Below are positions 59,381 to 64,000 of a stretch of 64,000 bases of DNA, piece after piece. The translations under genes and the position numbers were made by a program. Below the pieces are notes generated by a model. It did not search any database, was not told where the DNA came from, and saw only the letters and a program-made list of their open reading frames with translations. Within the stretch, counting starts at the first letter, position 1. Each line of letters opens with the position of its first letter. The stretch is from Eustoma russellianum. Lineage: Eukaryota; Streptophyta; Magnoliopsida; Gentianales; Gentianaceae. The stretch covers positions 9,556,270 through 9,620,269 of the forward strand of contig AP025069.1 of NCBI GenBank assembly GCA_036186865.1, read 5' to 3'.

Positions 59381-59683
59381 TGTTGGAAAATGAATTGTCT
59401 TGATGAATTTAAAAGATGTTTAAAAATGAGCTAAAAAGATATTTAATAATTTGGAATTGGACCAAAATGAGAAAAACGCATTATGAGAGATAGATCTCTC
59501 ACATAAGGGAGAGATTGTTGGAATATAAATGTTTTGATGAATCTTAAAAGATGTTTGAAAAAGGATACCCTGACATAGATCTCTAAGAGAGATCTATGTA
59601 TACATCATACCCTGACATAGATCTTTAAGAGAGATCGATGTATACATCATACCCTGACATAGATCTCTAAGAGGGATCAATGT
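59381..59683 (+). repeat. 3' LTR of family B plus-strand element, interrupted by hAT
   Basis: It matches 51677 onward through the duplicated LTR start (59516) and the first CATACCCTGACATAGATCTC units, then stops at the hAT terminus TAGGGGTGTAC at 59684. The remaining ~1.2 kb is expected beyond the window. Confidence 0.85.
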
Positions 59684-59860
59684 TAGGGGTGTACTTGGTC
59701 CGGTCCGGCCGGTTTTTGTGTATATTGTCAACCAAACCGTTTGTAACGGTTTTGACATCCTGGAACCGGAACCGGACCAGAACCGGTCAACAAACTATTT
59801 GACCAGTCCGGTTCGGTTTGGTTTGGTTCCGGTTTTTTCCGGTTTCAACAGCATAACAAC
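59684..59860. repeat. hAT left terminus and subterminal CCGG repeats
   Basis: At least eight CCGG-containing units in both orientations (GGTCCGG, AACCGGAACC, GGTTCCGG) lie within 180 bases of the end. Such subterminal repeats serve as transposase binding sites in other hAT elements. Confidence 0.7.
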
Positions 59861-59941
59861 AAAAACAGTAAAACACTCCTTAGTTTCACAGAGAAACCAG
59901 TAGATAACTAGATACATATAAACTGAACCGGCTATAGGCCT

Positions 59942-60009
59942 TCTCCAGATGATCTTTAGCTGAAACTCAACCCACATGCATATTCACTTCTCCAGATGAT
60001 CTTTAGCAA
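59942..60009. repeat. 19-bp direct repeat
   Basis: TCTCCAGATGATCTTTAGC occurs at 59942-59960 and 59991-60009, between the terminus and the captured TM9SF fragment. It may mark a local duplication or a capture junction. Confidence 0.75.
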
Positions 60010-60032
60010 TATGACTTCTAAAGGTACTTTCA

Positions 60033-60315
60033 CATATACAGAATGCCGGACACGAGCTTTGTGATCTACAGCTTTGTGAAGAAGTAAAATGCTGCATAAA
60101 GGAATAGATAGAGAGCTGACCACCACAAGTAGTCTTCAGTCTTCACTGCATGTCTGCACAGCTGGAAGTAAGTAGCAGAGCACGATCGTTATCTCAGCGC
60201 AAGTGACGATGAGGATGAGGAATACGAGGAAGAGAAAGCCAAAGATGTAGTAGAACTGGTGCAACCAGATTGCAGTGAGGATGAAAAACAGTTCGATAAA
60301 AACAGCTCCGAATGG
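60033..60315 (-). pseudogene. Captured fragment of a TM9SF (nonaspanin/EMP70) gene
   Basis: Minus-strand reading gives NPFGAVFIELFFILTAIWLH, QFYYIFGFLFLVFLILIV and TCAEITIVLCY, then in a shifted frame ALYLFLYAAFYFFTKL, a TAG, and ITKLVSGILY. These are the conserved last transmembrane helices of plant TM9SF proteins, which span Golgi/endosomal membranes. The RSYLTSG-like loop is missing, the frame shifts near 60185 and a TAG stands where Glu is expected. The fragment starts abruptly next to the beta-oxidation gene fragment at about 60315-60340. It cannot encode a complete protein. Confidence 0.85.
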
Positions 60316-60329
60316 ATTGGTGAACTGTA

Positions 60330-60682
60330 TGCACCAAAGAGGAACAAGGTCTAAAAAGTTCTCCGTATTCCTTAGACCAACCCTCCAATCTTGAACAAAT
60401 GTATCTAGAGCCAAGAGAGACAGTAATGCCTCCCCTAGATTAAAAAAAGAGCAAGTATTACACTTTTTTTAACATTTAGTACAGAAAAGTACAAAATTAT
60501 ACCATAAGCAAAAGCTCAAAAAGTGGAACCTGAATGCTGGGAATCCCAGGCCCAAAACAGAAGCAAAATCCACATCTGATGCCTTGAAAGCAATCCCTTC
60601 TTCGATTATGCGGCATGCCTCGTTTAAAACAGGTAGCAGGACCATCTCAGTTATGTCTCTGTCAGACATTCCTGATTCCTTG
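60330..60682 (-). pseudogene. Captured exons of a peroxisomal multifunctional beta-oxidation protein (MFP2/AIM1-like)
   Basis: Exon one (60682-60530) reads MSDRDITEMVLLPVLNEACR, IIEEGIAFKASDVDFASVLG, LGFPAF. Exon two (60434 to about 60335) reads GGITVSLGSRYICSRLEGWS and KEYGELFRPCS. Joined, they correspond to the C-terminal 3-hydroxyacyl-CoA dehydrogenase region of plant MFP2/AIM1, which oxidises fatty acyl chains in peroxisomes. The 95-base intron keeps a plausible GT-AG border and phase, with an Arg codon split across it, so genomic DNA rather than mRNA was captured. A few residues are missing after GGI. An AG acceptor at 60683-60684 precedes exon one. Confidence 0.82.
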
Positions 60683-61302
60683 CTGCGCCAAATGCATTGA
60701 CAGTGAAATGTAGAACATGATTACAGAAAGATTTTCAGTTTTCAATTTTCAGCTATTAATATTTCAAGCACCAAATGACAAATGACAAAACACTAAATGT
60801 AACCACTCAAAAATTGGTTTAAGGAAAATACTTATCTCCACGTTACTTAGAATCGGATTTCCCTGTTAATCTTATGAACCTGCCAACCTGAAGTCTTGGA
60901 TAGCCCTCCCCACATTCCCACTCAACCTGCGGGCTGCGGCTGCAGCAGGCCAGGTGAATTCATTATTCAGTAGACATAATCCAGCTCAAGTCATATCTTT
61001 AAATGACCATGCAGCAGGTAGATGAACTCGCAATCAGAAGGAAATTTACCTGCGTAGTGCGCTGTGGCCTGTGTGCTACTGTGTTGTATAAAGATTTGAG
61101 ATATTTTGCGAAAGTATTGACAACTTCTGAAAGGCATGCTCTGGAAGTGGGAAGCATAATTAATCAAGAATATTAGAATAAGGTAAACCAAAATAATTAG
61201 TGACAAAGCTTGAAGTTCTTTGTCACTAATTAGTAAATAACGACAGAAAATATATGTTTGGAACTTTGGATATCTCACCATATGTACACCACATATAAAA
61301 TC
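60683..61302 (-). other. Interval between transposase 3' end and captured exons
   Basis: A locally GC-rich patch at about 60890-60960 contains Ala/Arg-rich short frames and a CTGCTGCAGCCGCAG string; it may be a third captured piece but was not identified. A perfect 14-bp inverted repeat (AATTAGTGACAAAG, arms 61195-61208 and 61218-61231) could form a hairpin in the transposase 3' region. A CAG/GTAAAT donor-like site lies near 61050 on the minus strand. Confidence 0.4.
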
Positions 61303-63758
61303 TTAGTCAGAGTCCACTTCAATTCCTTCCTTTGCAATGCATGAGCTTGAACTTTCTACAACAAATTAAAACGATAAAAAGACATCCCAAGTCATCTAGA
61401 AGATATAGAAATAACTTTGAATGAAAAAAAAAACTGTAAAGGAAAAAAATATTTGATAATACAAAAATTACCTTGGACAATGTCTTCATACTTCTCAGCT
61501 TCATCTAAAGCTTCTAATATATCCAAATGTACAGCACTTCCACGTATCCAATTTTGGGTACACATTAATGCTTCCACGGTTGTTGGATTTAGAGAACTCC
61601 TAAAAGGATCAATCACACGGCCACTAGTGCTAAATGCTTGTTCAGATGCAACAGTTGAGACCGGAATGGCAAATATATCCTTTGCAATGCTTGATAGTAT
61701 TGGGTATCTATGAACATTGGACTTCCACCATCCTAAGACATTCAAGCTATCACCCCTTTCAATTCCATCACTTAAGTACATGCTCAACTCATTCTTCTTA
61801 TCATCGTTGTCTTCTTCTCCCATTTCTCTTGCAACAATTGCAAAGACGTCTTCACTTTCAAATTCTGTTAATCCTCCACATGGACTCATACTCGTATCAC
61901 CCTCCTTATCAGTGACAGATAACTCCCTTGAGTAATGCATGAATAGTTCATTCAAATGATCTTCAATATCCAACTTTTTTCGGTCAGCTTCAAGGCCAAA
62001 CATTTTTCTCAACCAAATTTCCAAACCTCTTATTTTAAACCGCAGATCAAAGACAATTGCCACAAACAATAAATGGTTGATATTGGACCAGTTTGACCAA
62101 TATTTATTGTACTTTGCACTCATGCTCATAGCCATATGAAACATACTTGAACTTGTTTGCGTACTCATCTTTGCTTCTATACTCTGCTTCACTTTACACA
62201 ACTCAGGTATACAAATGTTTGCAGTCACATCTAATGTAGTTGATAGCTTTAAAGTAACATTGTAAAACAATTTCAAAAATGTCACAAAGTTTCTAGCTAC
62301 TGTTCAATCGTCCTTTTTAGGAGGACCAATGACTTTCCCCTTGCTCCTCACAACAACATAGTCATCCTCATCCGGGCCATAATCATAGCAATCAAAGTAG
62401 TCTTGAAAGAATTTATCATACTTATAAAGTCTATCAAATGCTTTCTCATACTTTTCAGCTCGATCTAACATCATGTAGGTTGAATTCCATCTAGTATCAA
62501 CATCAAGTATGACTAAATGGGCCAAGTCAATCTTTTCCTTTTCAACACATTTTTTGAATGCTCTCAACCTAGCAGGCGAAGATCTAACATATTTGCATGC
62601 ATTTCTCACTCTTACAATTGAAGTAAAGTGTTCTTTCAAACCATCTTTGACAACTAAGTTCAATATATGTGCATGACATCGGACATGAAAGAACCTATTA
62701 CCTAGCAAGACATCTCTGAACTTAAAATCTTTCAAGAGCTCCTGAATACACAAGTCATTGGAGGAAGCATTATCAAGAGTTACAGTCAATATCTTATCAA
62801 TGCCCCAATCATGCAAACAATCCTCCAACTTGGAAGCAATCATAGACCCTTTATGACTCTCTATTGTACAAAAATTCAAGATCTTTTTCTGCAAAACCCA
62901 ATCATCATCAACATAATGCGCAGTCAAAACCATATAATTCAAATTTTGTAAGGAAGTCCACGTATCTGTAGTCAAACACACTCTACGTCCCTTCAAGGCC
63001 CTTTTAAGTTTCTTTTTCTCTTCAGTATATAACTTCATACAGTCTCTAGCAACAGTAATCCGAGAAGGGACTTTAAACTTTGGTTCTAACGCATTTGAAT
63101 ATTGTTTAAATCCTTCTCCCTCAACTATGCTAAAAGGCAGCTCATCCATTATCACCATTCTTGCCAACTTATTTCTTATATCGACCAAATCCAAATTTTT
63201 TGCCTTATTTCTAGAGGTGTCACTTATCAGTGTAAAATCCGTCAACTTGCTTTGTCCTTTTTCTTTTTTCCAAGGGACTTTGGTACATTGGTTGTTTAGA
63301 TGACTAAACAAATTGCTTGTCCCATTCTTACTAGGGTTAGCTGCATAGCTCTTTCCACAATAATTGCAAGTTGCCCTAATAGGATCAGAACCTTTAACAA
63401 TGGTGAAATGCTTCCAAGCTTCACTCCTAAACCGGTTGTTTGCGTCTTTCTCTACAACTACCTCCACTGCTTGGGTTTTAACTCTCTTTTGGGGCGGACC
63501 AACTTCACCTATAGGTTTCGAAGTGACACTAGGTTGGGCAACAGACTGGACTGTTGTGGGGTTAGTGGACACATTACTTGGAATCGGATTGATGAATGGA
63601 TTTGTAGCAGGTGAGTCGTCTTCAACTATTACATCCTAAAATCAAACATACAATAATTTCACACTACGTTATCAACTACACTCACATATTCAGACAAAAG
63701 AGTGAAAGACACTAACTTAGCATTTTACCTTGTTCTTGTTATGCTCCGGTGTCTCCAT
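61303..63758 (-). pseudogene. hAT transposase, one nonsense mutation
   Basis: Three exons with GT-AG borders: 63758-63729 (METPEHNKNK), 63635-61472 and 61355-61303, together 748 codons plus TAA. Domains: BED zinc finger (residues about 55-110; CNYCGKSYAANPSKNGTSNL, then FSHLNNQC), RNase H-like core (LTTDTWTS near Asp, HVRCHAHILNLVVKDGL, LDVDTRWNSTYMML) and the hATC dimerisation region (NVLGWWKSNVHRYPILSSIA, STVASEQAFSTSGRVI). This matches RICESLEEPER-type hAT proteins in order and length. The only visible lesion is TGA at 62304-62306, where relatives have Trp; the frame continues unchanged after it. The protein cuts and joins element ends in the nucleus. One base from open, so the copy is probably recently inactivated, or the stop could be a sequencing error. 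Confidence 0.9.
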
Positions 63759-64000
63759 TTTGAAAAGAGAGACAAAATAGCAAACTGAAGATAGTAAATA
63801 ACAAGTTCAACTGTTCAAAGTTCAAACAAACAAACAAAGATGTTAATAACAGACAATTTCAAATTAACAAACATGTTAATACTTAATATCATGGAAACTG
63901 GAAACTCGGAAGGCCCGTGAACTGTTACCACCCACCAGTAAAGTGCAGAAGGCTGGCTGGCTGGGGAACTGGAAAATATACAGGAATTCTGTTTCAAAAC
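63759..64000 (-). other. 5' flank of the hAT transposase
   Basis: This is sequence upstream of the first ATG, still inside the element. It holds a repeated AACAAACAAACAAAG stretch and no TATA box that could be assigned with confidence. The element's right terminus was not found before the window edge. Confidence 0.4.

Larger units (their letters stand above)
51677..59683 (+). mobile_element. SIRE/Maximus-type copia element, family B, plus strand (decayed interior)
   Basis: The 5' LTR begins TGTTGGAAAATG at 51677. The 3' LTR begins identically at 59381 after a GGGGGG tract and is cut by the hAT element at 59684. Inside are the PBS, gag with a good zinc knuckle, very decayed pol and an env-like relic. 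The internal coding region is far more damaged than the LTRs. The target duplication cannot be verified because the right end is outside the window. Confidence 0.82.
59684..64000 (-). mobile_element. hAT-superfamily transposon carrying captured gene fragments (right end outside window)
   Basis: The left terminus TAGGGGTGTACTTGGTCCGG interrupts an LTR. The 8 bases before it, ATCAATGT, are the expected target duplication, to be matched beyond 64000. Subterminal CCGGTCCGG and GGAACCGGAACCGG repeats follow. A three-exon BED/hATC transposase occupies 61303-63758 on the minus strand. Between its 3' end and the terminus lie exons similar to two unrelated cellular genes. Because the right end is not seen, the total size is unknown. 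Confidence 0.88.

Noticed and set aside
60033..60682. An ordinary host gene of the TM9SF or MFP type
   Set aside because: Only fragments of two unrelated genes are present, fused out of frame, with stops and missing loops, between a hAT terminus and its transposase.

Overview
This is nuclear DNA of a flowering plant, most likely a eudicot, although the species cannot be named from the window. The evidence is initiator-Met-tRNA primer sites typical of plant Ty1/copia elements, SIRE/Maximus-type copia elements with an extra env-like ORF, a plant CACTA element with split tnpD- and tnpA-type genes, and captured exons that resemble plant peroxisomal multifunctional protein and plant TM9SF. No intact ordinary host gene is visible. 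The window is nested transposable-element DNA, and almost every coding sequence in it is broken.

Layout, left to right. (1) 1-2542: the 3' end of a SIRE-type element (family A), with a decayed env-like ORF, a polypurine tract and an unusual fold-back LTR whose 77-bp ends are perfect inverted copies. (2) 2543-4446: AT-rich DNA without recognisable features. (3) 4447-14945: a small hAT-like element with imperfect 8-bp target duplications. It was split by a 10.2-kb CACTA-superfamily element (4655-14825, TSD TGA) that carries a decayed tnpD, a better preserved tnpA and two duplicated antisense small ORFs. (4) 15427-25798: a full-length family A SIRE-type element (TSD AAGTT) with LTRs, PBS, gag, pol, env-like ORF and PPT. 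(5) 25799-27250: unassigned repeat-like DNA. (6) About 27250-35682, minus strand: a family B SIRE-type element that has lost its 3' LTR. (7) 35788-41765, minus strand: a short-LTR copia element (TSD GCCAA) without a recognisable gag. (8) 41766-46477: mostly non-coding DNA with a tandem duplication, a tRNA-like SINE head, a TA microsatellite and a LINE zinc-finger fragment. (9) 46478-64000: a three-layer nest. An Ale/Retrofit-like copia element is cut in its 3' LTR by a plus-strand family B element, and that element's 3' LTR is in turn cut by a hAT transposon that runs off the right edge.

Three things stand out. First, both SIRE families carry a family-specific palindromic repeat in the LTR and the same repeat type again just upstream of the env-like ORF, next to a TATA-like box. 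This suggests that LTR and internal promoters share a control module. Second, the right-edge hAT has a three-exon transposase interrupted by a single in-frame TGA. Beyond its 3' end lie two exons and an intron of a peroxisomal beta-oxidation multifunctional protein gene, fused out of frame to a TM9SF fragment. Third, the CACTA element carries a tandemly duplicated block that encodes small Arg/Pro-rich coiled-coil proteins, each behind its own TATA-like box and a cluster of the element's terminal motif.

Coordinates of element boundaries come from reading LTR/TIR termini and target duplications by eye. Assignments of domains and lineages rest on recognised motifs, not on database searches.
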